64,000 bases of DNA from Oscillospiraceae bacterium (GCA_902788505.1 CADAKH010000020.1:21538-85537); one strand, 5' to 3'. Shown: positions 27,158 through 36,565, counted from the first letter of the stretch. Notes: generated from the letters alone by a model not told the origin. Translations and numbers: made by a program.

Positions 27158-27343
27158 TGTTCAAATGTTCAAAACACCGCGAAAATCAATATTTTCAAAT
27201 AGTTTTGATTTACAAAGCAATGTATAAAACTTAATTGATTATTGTTCAGAAAAATACCATTTTGAACATTGTTACATTTGTGTACAACCGGTCTACAGAG
27301 AATCTACCGTAAGTTTTGAACATAAGAACAAAAATTGTTCAAA
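27158..27343. repeat. Cluster of TGTTCAAA boxes between dnaA and dnaN
   Basis: Six copies of the octamer occur in 186 bp: 27158 and 27166 (tandem), 27243 (one mismatch, TGTTCAGA), 27261 and 27315 (inverted), and 27336. The region is AT-rich and intergenic. A TTGTACACA box, similar to a DnaA box, is on the minus strand near 27280. It is a candidate oriC subregion. Confidence 0.55.
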
Positions 27344-28681
27344 TCATGTGATGAGTTTATATATCTCTTCGGCCTGTGCCTTGAGCTCAGAACTCTCATC
27401 AACGTTATCGCAGCCATGCATAACAGTAGTATGTTTACGTCCGCCGAATAACTGTCCGATCTTCTCATATTTGAGTTCAAGATAGTCTCTGCATATAAAC
27501 ATAGCAACATTTCTGGCAGTCGATATCTCAGCGCTTCTGAGCTTTGAAGTAAGCTTATCGGGTGTCAGATCGTAATAATTTGAAACAGCATTTATAACTA
27601 TCTCAGGTGTCAGATATTTCTTCTTATTAGGAGAAACAATAGGCATAATTATCTTCTTGACATCTTCAAGAGATAACTCTCCGTTTGCAAGAGTTATATA
27701 AGAAGAAATCGTGTTGAAAGCACCGTTGAGCTGTCTGATGTTTGTTGTGACATTCTCGCAGACATAGTCGATTATCTCATCTGAAAGAGTGAAGCTTTCA
27801 TTCTCGAGTTTGCTTAAGAAAATAGCTTTTCTTGTCTCAAAATCCGGAGGCTGGACATCAAACATGATACCGTCCTGAAATCTTGAAGTGAGCCTGCTGT
27901 TGAGTTCTGTGAGGTTGGAAGGCGCCTTGTCGCATGTGATCACGATCTGTTTGCCTGCCTCTATGAGAGCCTCGAAAGTATTAAAGAATTCTGTCTGGAC
28001 ACCCTCTTTACCGATAAGAAATTGAATATCGTCGATAAGAAGTACGTCGACGGTACGGTACTTATTACGGAAATCAGTGTAATTTTTGTTATTGATACAT
28101 GCTATAAAAGCATTGGTAAAAGCTTCACAAGTTGTGTATATAACCTTTTTATCGGGATGCTGTTCAAGAATTGAATTACCGATAGCTTTCATAAGGTGAG
28201 TCTTGCCTAGACCTGAATTACCCCATAAGAAAAAAGGGTTTCTCTGTTTCTGACCGGGCTTTGTAGCTACGGATACGGCAGAAGCATGGGCAAAGCGGTT
28301 ACAGTCACCTACGACGAAATTTGCAAAGGTGAATTCACCTGTAAGACCTGTGACAGTAGGAATCTCGCTCTTAGCTTGTCTGGCAGCCTTTTTCTCTGAA
28401 TTGACAGAAGCTTTCAGGGCATTATCGTCACCCTGGAGAATGAACTTAACGGCACATGTCTTGTCCTGATTGGCATGTCTTATGGCATTCTCAATGAGTT
28501 TACTGAGCTTCTGGCTCTTAACAAGATCAAGTGAGTAGGGATCTCTGGCTGCAAGGACCAGCACATCATCATCAGAATGGACAACGCTCATCTTGCAAAG
28601 AATAGACTCATAAGTGACTATATCGATGTTATCGTCGAACTTAAGAAGACTAAGCGCATTTGTCCACAAAGAACTGTCCAT
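27344..28681 (-). CDS. dnaA: Chromosomal replication initiator DnaA
   Basis: A 445-residue protein. Domain I is at the N-terminus; the AAA+ domain has FVVGDCNRFAHASAVSVA, Walker A LWGNSGLGKTHLMKAIGN, Walker B VDVLLIDDIQFLIGKEGVQTEFFNTF and sensor I LNSRLTSRFQDG. Domain IV ends with the DnaA-box reading helix ARNVAMFICRDYLELKYEKIGQLFGGRKHTTVMHGCDNV. GGAGGGG lies upstream of the ATG. A TTGTCCACA box lies at 28660, inside the 5' end of the gene. Confidence 0.98.
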   Translation of the reverse strand: MDSSLWTNALSLLKFDDNIDIVTYESILCKMSVVHSDDDVLVLAARDPYSLDLVKSQKLSKLIENAIRHANQDKTCAVKFILQGDDNALKASVNSEKKAARQAKSEIPTVTGLTGEFTFANFVVGDCNRFAHASAVSVATKPGQKQRNPFFLWGNSGLGKTHLMKAIGNSILEQHPDKKVIYTTCEAFTNAFIACINNKNYTDFRNKYRTVDVLLIDDIQFLIGKEGVQTEFFNTFEALIEAGKQIVITCDKAPSNLTELNSRLTSRFQDGIMFDVQPPDFETRKAIFLSKLENESFTLSDEIIDYVCENVTTNIRQLNGAFNTISSYITLANGELSLEDVKKIIMPIVSPNKKKYLTPEIVINAVSNYYDLTPDKLTSKLRSAEISTARNVAMFICRDYLELKYEKIGQLFGGRKHTTVMHGCDNVDESSELKAQAEEIYKLIT

Positions 28682-28790
28682 GTAACCCCTCCGTAATAAA
28701 AATCACGTGCGAGTAACATAATATCATGGTTTGGGGGTATAATGAATAAGCATTTTATATTAAATTCGGTTGTGGAAATAGGGCAGGATA

Positions 28791-29516
28791 ATGAAACGAA
28801 TTGATGCAAACAAGAAGGTAAAATCCAAAAGAACTGCAGTTAATACCAGCCTGATCATTATCAGTGTCATTCTTCTGATAGCAGGCGTCATTCTGCTTCT
28901 TATTGACCCTATCAAGCGCTTTAACAGACGCAGAATATCGAGTGATGCCCTAAATGCAGTTGAGAATAAGATCATGTCAACCGAGGTTGAAGAGTCAGTT
29001 GCACCTACCTATGTTGTTCCTGCCAGGGGCAATGAGGTTGAAGGTGAAGGTTACGACTATATAGGTGAGACCGAAGAGACAGAAGAAGAATACTATGAGG
29101 AAGAGTATGTCACATTGAATTCCATCGGAATTCTTAATATCAGCAGCATCGGAGTCAGGTATTCTGTTTGGGATGAGGCTTCACAGGTGTCTTTAAGATA
29201 TGGTCTGGGTCACTATGTCGATTCCGTTATGCCCGGAGAACAGGGTAATGCTACGATCCTTGGCCACAATTACAGAGATGGCTCAATGTTCCACAACCTG
29301 GGTTATGTAAATATCGGCGATGAGGTAATTTTTACCGATGTTTACGGCAATGACTATTACTACTATGTCGTTTCCTCAGATATAGTAAGTGCCGATGATA
29401 TCCTGGATTATGCTCTTGGAAATGTCACAGACTCCAGCACTCTGACGCTTATTACCTGCACTTACGAGTACGGCATGACCGGCTGGAGAAGAGTCGTAGT
29501 CTGCGAAATGGCTTAA
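28791..29516 (+). CDS. srtD: Sortase, class D-like
   Basis: A 241-residue protein with an N-terminal membrane anchor (NTSLIIISVILLIAGVILLLI), an acidic Glu/Tyr linker and a C-terminal sortase fold. The catalytic His is in ATILGHNYRDG, the Cys in TLTLITCTYEYG and the Arg in GWRRVVVCE. It would cleave sorting signals and attach surface proteins to peptidoglycan or pilus subunits. No LPxTG substrate gene is adjacent. It is divergent from dnaA. The class assignment is tentative. Confidence 0.88.
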   Translation: MKRIDANKKVKSKRTAVNTSLIIISVILLIAGVILLLIDPIKRFNRRRISSDALNAVENKIMSTEVEESVAPTYVVPARGNEVEGEGYDYIGETEETEEEYYEEEYVTLNSIGILNISSIGVRYSVWDEASQVSLRYGLGHYVDSVMPGEQGNATILGHNYRDGSMFHNLGYVNIGDEVIFTDVYGNDYYYYVVSSDIVSADDILDYALGNVTDSSTLTLITCTYEYGMTGWRRVVVCEMA

Positions 29517-29548
29517 AAAACAGTCTAAAAAACAAGGTTTTTTCTTTT

Positions 29549-29576
29549 AAATAATATTGGGTGCCCAATATTATTA
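29549..29576 (+). terminator. Palindrome after the sortase gene
   Basis: AATAATATTGGG and CCCAATATTATT flank TG in a near-perfect palindrome, followed by ATATTTCTG. It may be the sortase terminator or an operator; a TATAAT motif for purA lies just downstream (29589). Confidence 0.45.
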
Positions 29577-29648
29577 TATTTCTGTTATAATTGGCGCGGG
29601 TTTTAATGAAACTTTATTACAGATATTTAATTTTTGGAGGAATAAACA

Positions 29649-30929
29649 ATGGTAACGGCAATCGTTGGCGCTAACTGGGGCGATGAAGGAAAGGGTAAGA
29701 TCACAGACCTTCTTGCAAACGAATCAGATATCGTAATCAGATTCCAGGGCGGAGCAAATGCGGGACACACCATAATCAACGATCACGGAAGATTCGCTCT
29801 TCACCTTATGCCGTCCGGCGTATGTCATGAGAACATCGTAAACATTATCGGCAACGGTGTCGCTCTCGATATCAGAAAGTTCATCAAGGAATATAACGAC
29901 ATCAAAGAGCAGGGCTTAAACCCCCAGCTTCTCGTATCTGACAGAGTTCAGGTCGTTATGCCTTATCATGTTGACTTCGACAAGTTCGAAGAGGAGAGAC
30001 TTGGAGGCAAGGCTTTCGGTTCAACAAAGTCCGGTATCGCTCCTTTCTTCTCTGATAAATATGCGAAGATCGGTTTCCAGGTTTCCGAGCTTTTCGATGA
30101 GGCAACACTCAAGGAAAAGATCGAGCGCGTACTTGAGATCAAGAATGCACTTCTCGTAAATCTCTATCACAAGGATCCCATCGATTCCAATGCCCTTCTT
30201 GAAGAGATGCTCGAGCAGGGCAAGCTCATCAAGCCTTTCGTTACAAATACTCAGGCATATCTCTACGAGGCAATCAAGGCTGACAAGAAGATCCTTTTGG
30301 AAGGCCAGCTCGGAACAATGAAAGATCCTGACATGGGTATCTATCCGATGGTTACATCTTCTTCCACATTGGCAGGCTACGGCTGCGTAGGCGCAGGTAT
30401 CCCGCCCTATGAGATCAAGAAGATCGTAGTAGTTACAAAGGCTTATTCATCATCAGTCGGCGGCGGCGCATTCGTCTCAGAGATCTTAGACGAAGCTGTT
30501 GCAAAGGAACTCAGAGACAGAGGCGGCGACAAGGGTGAGTACGGTGCTACAACAGGACGTCCGAGAAGAGTCGGCTGGTTTGACTGCGTTGCAACACGTT
30601 ACGGCGTAAGACTTCAGGGCGGTACGGATGTTGCTCTCACTAATCTTGACGTATTAGGCTATCTTGATAAGATCCCGGTCTGCACAGCTTATGAGATCGA
30701 CGGTGAGATCACAAAGGATTTCCCTAATCCCACAAAGCTCGACAGATGCAAGCCTGTTATCGAATATCTTCCTTCATGGAAGGGCAAGGGTGAGATCCGT
30801 GGCGTAACAGAATACGACAAACTCCCCAAGGAAGCTCAGGATTATGTTGAGTTCATCGAAAAGGAGATCGGCGTTCACGTATCAATCGTATCAACAGGAC
30901 CTGTAAGAGAAGAGATCATCAGAAGATAA
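29649..30929 (+). CDS. purA: Adenylosuccinate synthetase
   Basis: A 426-residue GTP-dependent enzyme joining IMP and aspartate. VGANWGDEGKGKITDLLA contains the catalytic Asp/GTP loop, followed by RFQGGANAGHTI, LEGQLGTMKDPDMGIYPMVTSSST, GEYGATTGRPRRVGWFD and VSTGPVREEIIRR at the end. GGAGG lies 10 nt upstream. Confidence 0.98.
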   Translation: MVTAIVGANWGDEGKGKITDLLANESDIVIRFQGGANAGHTIINDHGRFALHLMPSGVCHENIVNIIGNGVALDIRKFIKEYNDIKEQGLNPQLLVSDRVQVVMPYHVDFDKFEEERLGGKAFGSTKSGIAPFFSDKYAKIGFQVSELFDEATLKEKIERVLEIKNALLVNLYHKDPIDSNALLEEMLEQGKLIKPFVTNTQAYLYEAIKADKKILLEGQLGTMKDPDMGIYPMVTSSSTLAGYGCVGAGIPPYEIKKIVVVTKAYSSSVGGGAFVSEILDEAVAKELRDRGGDKGEYGATTGRPRRVGWFDCVATRYGVRLQGGTDVALTNLDVLGYLDKIPVCTAYEIDGEITKDFPNPTKLDRCKPVIEYLPSWKGKGEIRGVTEYDKLPKEAQDYVEFIEKEIGVHVSIVSTGPVREEIIRR

Positions 30930-30950
30930 TTCTTATTGAACAGAAAACAA

Positions 30951-30990
30951 CCGGAGCTGCAGCCTTATTTCAGACTGCAGCTCTTTATTA
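30951..30990 (+). terminator. Terminator of purA
   Basis: GAGCTGCAG and CTGCAGCTC form a 9-bp stem followed by TTTATTATG. Confidence 0.85.
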
Positions 30991-31123
30991 TGTAAAACTG
31001 ACCAAAACATAAGCACTCAAAATCATTACGATTTCGCTAATAAGCAAACAAATACTTGTTTTCGCGAGGGGAGAGCAAGAATATAATTAACCCATAAGAT
31101 TTCTATGATTCGGAGGAATTCCC

Positions 31124-32665
31124 ATGGCCAAGGAAATGATCCTCGTCCTCGATTTCGGAGGACAGTATAACCAGCTTATTGCAAGAAGAGTAAGAGAGCT
31201 ATCGGTCTACAGTGAAGTCAGACCGCACACCACAAGTCTTGACGAGATCAAGGCACTGAATCCCAAGGGAATCATCCTTACTGGCGGCCCTTCAACAGTT
31301 TACGAAGATGATGCGCCCAAGTGCTCTCCCGAACTTTTCAAGTTAGGCATTCCGGTTCTCGGTATCTGCTATGGTGCCCAGCTCATGAACTACCTTCTGG
31401 GCGGTGAAGTTAAGTCTGCTCCTGTCAGAGAATATGGTCATACCGATGTTCTCGTCGATACTGATGCAAAGCTTTTCAAAGACATATCACCCAAGACAGT
31501 CTGCTGGATGAGCCACACTGTTTATATTGCAACTCCCGCGCCCGGATTCAAGATTACGGCCCACACTGAAGTCTGCCCTGTAGCAGCTGCCGAAAATGTT
31601 GAGCAGAATCTTTATTGCGTACAGTTCCATCCCGAAGTTGTACACACAGTCGAAGGCACAAAGATGCTTGCAAACTTCGTAAAGGATGTCTGCAAGTGCA
31701 AGTGTGACTGGAAAATGGATTCATTCGTTGAGACATCAATCAGAGAGATTCGCGAAAAGGTTGGCTCAGGTCGTGTTCTCTGTGCTCTTTCCGGCGGTGT
31801 TGATTCATCTGTCGCCGCAGTACTTCTTTCAAAAGCAGTAGGCAAGCAGCTCACATGCGTTTTTGTTGACCACGGTCTTCTCCGTAAGAACGAAGGTGAC
31901 GAAGTCGAAGCAGTATTCGGACCGGAAGGCCCTTACGATCTGAACTTCATCAGAGTTAATGCACAGGAGAGATTCTATTCAAAACTTGCAGGTGTTGAAG
32001 ATCCTGAGACCAAGCGAAAGATAATCGGTGAGGAATTTATCAGAGTATTTGAAGAAGAAGCAAAGAAGGTCGGTGCTGTCGACTTCCTCGTTCAGGGCAC
32101 GATCTATCCTGACGTTATTGAATCAGGTCTTGGCAAGAGTGCCGTAATCAAGTCACATCACAACGTAGGCGGACTTCCCGACTATGTTGATTTCAAAGAG
32201 ATAATCGAGCCGTTAAGACTTCTCTTTAAAGACGAAGTTAGAAAGGCAGGCTTAGAGCTCGGCATCCCCGAGAATCTCGTCTTCCGTCAGCCGTTCCCGG
32301 GTCCCGGTCTTGCGATCAGGATCATCGGTGAAGTTACCGCAGAGAAGGTTAAGCTCGTTCAGGATGCTGATGCGATCTTCAGAAGGGAAATGCAGCTCGC
32401 AGGATTTGACAAGTACGCTAACCAGTATTTCGTAGCTCTCACAAATATGCGTTCAGTCGGATGCATGGGTGATGAGAGAACATACGATTACGCATGTCTC
32501 CTCCGTGCAGTTACGACAACAGACTTCATGACCGCCGAAGCAGCAGAGCTTCCCTGGTCCCTGATCAACAAAGTCACAAGCAGGATCGTCAACGAAGTAA
32601 AGGGCATCAGCCGCGTCTTCTACGACTGCACGGGCAAGCCCCCGGCAACGATCGAGCTTGAATAA
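31124..32665 (+). CDS. guaA: GMP synthase (glutamine-hydrolysing)
   Basis: A 513-residue two-domain enzyme making GMP from XMP. The glutaminase has [19 protein letters not shown], nucleophile loop [18 protein letters not shown] and QFHPEVVHT; the ATP-PP domain has [18 protein letters not shown], the C-terminal end [11 protein letters not shown] and [16 protein letters not shown]-like sequence precedes the ATG. It is the last housekeeping gene before the accessory region. Confidence 0.98.
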   Translation: MAKEMILVLDFGGQYNQLIARRVRELSVYSEVRPHTTSLDEIKALNPKGIILTGGPSTVYEDDAPKCSPELFKLGIPVLGICYGAQLMNYLLGGEVKSAPVREYGHTDVLVDTDAKLFKDISPKTVCWMSHTVYIATPAPGFKITAHTEVCPVAAAENVEQNLYCVQFHPEVVHTVEGTKMLANFVKDVCKCKCDWKMDSFVETSIREIREKVGSGRVLCALSGGVDSSVAAVLLSKAVGKQLTCVFVDHGLLRKNEGDEVEAVFGPEGPYDLNFIRVNAQERFYSKLAGVEDPETKRKIIGEEFIRVFEEEAKKVGAVDFLVQGTIYPDVIESGLGKSAVIKSHHNVGGLPDYVDFKEIIEPLRLLFKDEVRKAGLELGIPENLVFRQPFPGPGLAIRIIGEVTAEKVKLVQDADAIFRREMQLAGFDKYANQYFVALTNMRSVGCMGDERTYDYACLLRAVTTTDFMTAEAAELPWSLINKVTSRIVNEVKGISRVFYDCTGKPPATIELE

Positions 32666-32682
32666 CCGACAAAAATCATAAG

Positions 32683-32713
32683 AAGCCCGAAATCATTGCG
32701 TTTCGGGCTTTTT
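32683..32713 (+). terminator. Terminator of guaA
   Basis: AAGCCCGAAA and TTTCGGGCTT pair around TCATTGCG, followed by TTTAAT. Confidence 0.9.
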
Positions 32714-32951
32714 AATATCTTCCGTGAGTTCATTTTGAGTTCACTTTGTTTTATTGTGGAATAATCAGAATATTATTTCTGATGTTTTCTGCTGCATAAA
32801 AAATCATGTTATGAATGATTAGATTTCTACCTAAAAAGCATGGTGAATTCCTTCCGGTGTGCTTCAATTTTTTCTTTATTTTTCTCAAAAACGATCAAAA
32901 ACATAATTCCCAACCTGCCTAAAACGGTATTTTTAACCCCTCAAAAACGGG

Positions 32952-33000
32952 CTTAGTGTTAAAACCTCTTAACACTAAGTGCCATTTTGGGCACTTTTTT
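32952..33000 (+). terminator. Two hairpins before structured RNA copy 1
   Basis: CTTAGTGTTAA/TTAACACTAAG (11 bp) is followed by AGTGCC/GGCACT and six T, a canonical terminator. A related hairpin precedes copy 2 at 33466. I see no gene between guaA and here. Confidence 0.65.
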
Positions 33001-33020
33001 GAAATTTCTTCGAAAACGAG

Positions 33021-33362
33021 GCTAAAAAACACCCCCTCTCAGTCAAGTAGTAGTGAAGGGAGAAATAACTTCGAACTTCACCGTTACTTGACAACTGAAT
33101 ACTAAACCGAAAGGTACGTGATAAAGGGGATGGATCAGAATCGGGATTGCACCCCGAGGGAGGCGATGACAGGTACAAAGTCATAATGATACTTCTGTGA
33201 AGAGCAGCGGAGGCGTATTGGTCTCCGGGGTGGGATTTCGAAGTTCCCACTCATGATCTCGTAGTCAGCAATACGAGAGCCTTCCGGTTTCCCAGGGAGA
33301 TTCGAAAGCCAAAAGGCCAGTAGGTCTCTCGTCCGCAGGGGGGCTACAGGAGAAATACTGCG
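33021..33362 (+). ncRNA. Structured RNA repeat, copy 1
   Basis: About 340 nt without a credible open frame, repeated at 33533-33946 with a 512-bp offset. Stems visible in both copies include CGGAG/CTCCG (33208-33227), GTGGGA/TCCCAC (33230-33250), CTCGTA/TACGAG (33258-33277) and a closing CGCAG/CTGCG (33334-33362). Between copies the second base pair of the third stem changes T-A to C-G, and the next goes C-G to T-G, which is valid only for plus-strand RNA. I cannot assign a class; ROOL, OLE, GOLLD and raiA are candidates to compare. Confidence 0.65.
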
Positions 33363-33465
33363 ATAATTCGAGTTTGAGAACAAGGGTATAGAAACCGAAG
33401 ATTTCAACCAAAAACGGCTCAAAACTGTCTTCAGACAAATGTCAAATTGGGCTCAAAAATGGGCC

Positions 33466-33502
33466 GGTCTGTTAAAAAGTCTTAACAGATCGGGCTATTT
33501 TT
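33466..33502 (+). terminator. Hairpin before structured RNA copy 2
   Basis: GGTCTGTTAA and TTAACAGATC pair (one G-U), followed by GGGCTATTTTTTC. It is the counterpart of the hairpin at 32952 and may be the terminator of copy 1. Confidence 0.55.
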
Positions 33503-33532
33503 TCAAGTTTTTCAAAAAAACTCAGAAATGAT

Positions 33533-33946
33533 GCTAAAAAACACCCCCTCTCAGTCAAGTAGTAGTGAAGGGAGAAATAACTTCGACCTTCACTGTAACT
33601 TGACAATTGAATACTAAACCGAAAGGTACGTTAACTTGTATCGGCGTTAAAATACCAAGCCAAGTTGACTCCGACCGCGCCATGACCTCTTTCGGGAGAG
33701 AGCGATAAAGGGGATGAGTCAGAATCGAGGTTGCAACCCGAGGGAGGCGATGACAGGTACAAAGTTATAATGATACTTCTGTGAAGAGCAGCGGAGGCGT
33801 ATCAGTCTCCGGGGTGGGATTTCGAAGCTCCCACTCATGATCCTGTAGTCAGCAGTACGGGAGCCTTCCGGTTTCCCAGGGAGATTCGAAAGTCGAAAAG
33901 CCAGTAGGTCTCTCGCCCGCAGGGGGGCTACAGGAGAAATACTGCG
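33533..33946 (+). ncRNA. Structured RNA repeat, copy 2
   Basis: It is the same element as copy 1, with the stems at 33814-33834, 33842-33861 and a closing ACTGCG at 33941-33946. It carries about 80 extra bases (roughly 33632-33712) containing a CTCTTTCGGGAGAG hairpin, which copy 1 lacks. The copy with the extra module is probably the complete form. Confidence 0.65.
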
Positions 33947-34050
33947 GAAAAAGAAATAAATCTACGGATAACTATACCCGTATAAAACACGGCAAAACAA
34001 CATTTGATTACATGCAGTTTTGATCGTGTTTACAAATACAATAGGGGATA

Positions 34051-34674
34051 TCAGTCCTCAAGTATACTGATACCCTTGGAAGAGTCCAGGCTTATCCTAT
34101 AACTCGTTAAGTTTATCTCGAGTAATCCGATATCCTTTTTTGCTTGATCCAGGCATGCCTTTTCTTTGTGGGAGAGTTTACTCTTTCCTTCAAGATTGGA
34201 AATTGTGTTGTAAAGTGATTCCCATTCGATCATCTTCGAAAGCACGAAGTCGTTTTGAAGTTGGAGCGTGATCTTCGAAAGATCAAGGGAACCTTTAACA
34301 TCAGGATATAAAAGTCTGAAATATGCAAACAAAGTAGCTGAAGTAGTAAAGCGGGCGGTATTCCTGATAATGACACCATTCTCATCTCTGTCGCCGGAGA
34401 GCGTCATTACACCGGACTTGTGAAAAGACAATAATAGTTCAAACAAATTGCCGAGAGTTCTAAAACTCTTTGTTTCGGATTCGAGATCATTAAGTATGGA
34501 ATAACTGATTCCCAGTGCGGTTGCAATCTTTCTTAGCTGGTCATCTCGTGGAGTCATCTTTCCTGATTCGTAATTACAGATAGAAACATAGTGAATGCCG
34601 CTGGCTGCTGCCAACTCTCTTTGAGTCATATCCGCACTCTTACGATAGTATCTGATCCTTTCTCCTATTGTCAT
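34051..34674 (-). CDS. XRE-family repressor of the integrated element
   Basis: A 207-residue protein with an N-terminal Cro/CI helix-turn-helix (IGERIRYYRKSADMTQRELAAASGIHYVSICNYESGKMTPRDDQLRKIATALGIS, residues 2-57). The C-terminal 150 residues are alpha-helical and unrecognised. It is divergent from the excisionase-integrase genes, the usual place for an element repressor. Related repeats AATTAGTGAAAG and AATTAGCGGAAAC lie near 34693 and 34713 in the shared promoter and may be its operators. Confidence 0.8.
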   Translation of the reverse strand: MTIGERIRYYRKSADMTQRELAAASGIHYVSICNYESGKMTPRDDQLRKIATALGISYSILNDLESETKSFRTLGNLFELLLSFHKSGVMTLSGDRDENGVIIRNTARFTTSATLFAYFRLLYPDVKGSLDLSKITLQLQNDFVLSKMIEWESLYNTISNLEGKSKLSHKEKACLDQAKKDIGLLEINLTSYRISLDSSKGISILED

Positions 34675-34829
34675 ACTTACCTCCGCAATTAGTGAAAGTT
34701 TAACACATAATTAGCGGAAACATTAATTTTAAGTTGAAATCTTATTGATTTATTGTTGTTGTACAACTAAACTATTAGTATAAACGCTAACAAGATTATC
34801 AAAACTATTAATATATCGAGGTAACAAAA

Positions 34830-35063
34830 ATGGAAAATATTAAGTTTTATGTAACAGCCGAAGAGCTTTCAGAAGCTTACGGCATCTGTTTATCCAAGGC
34901 CTATAAGTTGATCAGACAGCTTAACGCCGAACTTGAAGCAAAAGGCTTCATTATAGTTCAGGGCAAGGTCCCGAGAAGATACGTAGAAGAACGTGTATAC
35001 GGGTATTCTCCGGTATCTTCGATCCGGGAGGAGGAACCCGGTTCTGATAAGGAGGCCGTATGA
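34830..35063 (+). CDS. xis: Excisionase-like DNA-binding protein
   Basis: A 77-residue protein with a winged-helix/MerR-like motif (KFYVTAEELSEAYGICLSKAYKLIRQLNAELEAKGFIIVQGKVPRRYVEERVYG), resembling small regulators encoded before Tn916-type integrases. Its stop overlaps the integrase start (ATGA). It would control excision direction. The role is inferred from size and position. Confidence 0.72.
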   Translation: MENIKFYVTAEELSEAYGICLSKAYKLIRQLNAELEAKGFIIVQGKVPRRYVEERVYGYSPVSSIREEEPGSDKEAV

Positions 35064-36142
35064 GTGCACAGAAAGATATAAATACAGGAAAGTGGTATAT
35101 CCAGTACCGGTATACCGACTGGACGGGAAAGCGCAAGCATTCGGTTAAGCGTGGTTTTAACACAAAGCGTGAAGCTGAGGATTGGCTTATAAGTTTTCAG
35201 CATAAGAAGGGGTCAAAGCTCAACATATCTTTTGGAGAGTTCACAGAGATGTACTTTGAAGATATGTCGGCCAGATTAAGAAAGTCAACACTTTTAGGTA
35301 AGCGGTATCTGTTTGACTCGAAGATCCTTCCGTATTTCAAGGACAAACAGCTGGATGCGATAACAGTATCCGATATCAGAAAATGGCAGAATCATCTCAT
35401 AAAAACGGAGAAATCTGCCACATATATCAAGACGATCAATAATCAGATGGCCGCATTATTCAATTATGCCGTCAGATATTATGATCTTGGTTCTAATCCT
35501 TGTGCTAAGGCCGGAACCATAGGTAAATCAAATGCCGACGAGATGAACATCTGGACACTGGAAGAGTTTACGAAATTCCTTGATGCAATTATCGATAAAC
35601 CACAGTCATATTTGGCTTTTATGCTTCTCTTCTGGACCGGTATGCGTGTAGGTGAACTCTTGGCTTTAACGCCGGCTGATATAGATTGTGAAAACCGTGT
35701 TATCAGGATTACTAAATCATATCAACGTCTTAGAAAAGAAGATCTCATAACTGAGCCGAAAACAGAATGCAGCCGAAGGAAGATTACGATTCCTGAATTC
35801 ATAATCCCGTATATTCAAGATTATGAGAGCCGTATCTATGGTCTCAAGAAGAATGATCGGTTATTTCCCTTCACAAAGGATTTTCTTGAGCACGAGATGA
35901 AGCGGGGAGTCAAAACCTCAAACGTTAAGAAAATCAGGATACACGACCTTCGTCACAGCCATGCAAGTCTGCTTATATCTATGGGATTTGGTGTAAAGGA
36001 AATACAAAACAGATTAGGCCATCAGAAATCATGCACGACACTTGATACCTATTCACATCTGTATCCTGATTCTCAAGATAAGTTAGCAAGTAGATTGAAC
36101 AGTATCTATAAAGGAGGTAGCGATGAAAAAGAAGAAGAATGA
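35060..36142 (+). CDS. int: Tyrosine recombinase/integrase (Tn916-type)
   Basis: A 360-residue integrase. An N-terminal arm-binding domain (WYIQYRYTDWTGKRKHSVKRGFNTKREAEDWL) precedes a SAM-like core-binding domain and a catalytic domain. Catalytic residues are visible: Arg in FWTGMRVGELLAL, HDLRHSHASLL (HxxR), GHQKS and the nucleophile Tyr in LDTYSHLYPDSQ. It would integrate and excise the element starting near the repressor; its att sites are not identified. Confidence 0.93.
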   Translation: MSAQKDINTGKWYIQYRYTDWTGKRKHSVKRGFNTKREAEDWLISFQHKKGSKLNISFGEFTEMYFEDMSARLRKSTLLGKRYLFDSKILPYFKDKQLDAITVSDIRKWQNHLIKTEKSATYIKTINNQMAALFNYAVRYYDLGSNPCAKAGTIGKSNADEMNIWTLEEFTKFLDAIIDKPQSYLAFMLLFWTGMRVGELLALTPADIDCENRVIRITKSYQRLRKEDLITEPKTECSRRKITIPEFIIPYIQDYESRIYGLKKNDRLFPFTKDFLEHEMKRGVKTSNVKKIRIHDLRHSHASLLISMGFGVKEIQNRLGHQKSCTTLDTYSHLYPDSQDKLASRLNSIYKGGSDEKEEE

Positions 36143-36485
36143 ACATAATCGCAAAAGAAACCGGTCGATTACCTTCAGGCTTACAAGAGAAGAAGAGCTT
36201 AAGATCAGGGAGCGGATTAACGTTCTAGGTATCCCGATGCAGGAGTTTTTTCTTGATTCATTCACCAGTACTGAGATAGTTATCTTATGGGGAATGTTTG
36301 CGAACGAGCGTCTTGCTATTGAGATTAAAAGATTAAGTAACGTTCTTGAAGATGCCCTCTCTCTTGAAGATGATAACATCGATGTTGATGAAGTTCTTGA
36401 TGATGTGAGGTGTTGCCGCATCTGTCTTGAAGAGATCGAGAGCATCCTCCGGCAAGGGCATCAGCTTCCGGAGGAACAACTCTAG
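36123..36485 (+). CDS. MobC-like ribbon-helix-helix protein
   Basis: A 120-residue protein with a basic start and a ribbon-helix-helix-like motif (RNRSITFRLTREEELKIRERINVLGIPMQEFFLDSF), followed by an acidic helix. It resembles MobC-type relaxosome accessory proteins of mobilisable elements. It overlaps the integrase by 20 nt. No relaxase gene follows in the window, so a mobilisation role is uncertain; it could regulate transcription. Confidence 0.55.
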   Translation: MKKKKNEHNRKRNRSITFRLTREEELKIRERINVLGIPMQEFFLDSFTSTEIVILWGMFANERLAIEIKRLSNVLEDALSLEDDNIDVDEVLDDVRCCRICLEEIESILRQGHQLPEEQL

Positions 36486-36516
36486 GCAGCACGATTAACT
36501 TGATTCAACTAACTGA

Positions 36517-36565
36517 AGAGCTTTTTCTTTTCCTGACGTCAGGAGAGAAAGAGCTCTTTTATTAT
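36517..36565 (+). terminator. Long hairpin upstream of the replication organiser-like gene
   Basis: AGAGCTTTTTCTTTTCCTGA pairs with TCAGGAGAGAAAGAGCTCT (about 19 pairs with one bulge and two G-U), followed by TTTATTATT. It resembles a terminator or attenuator 30 nt before the next gene. Confidence 0.6.

Noticed and set aside
33135..33422. Small minus-strand frames in the structured RNA repeats
   Set aside because: They are not kept between the two copies and lack ribosome sites; the compensating changes support RNA structure.
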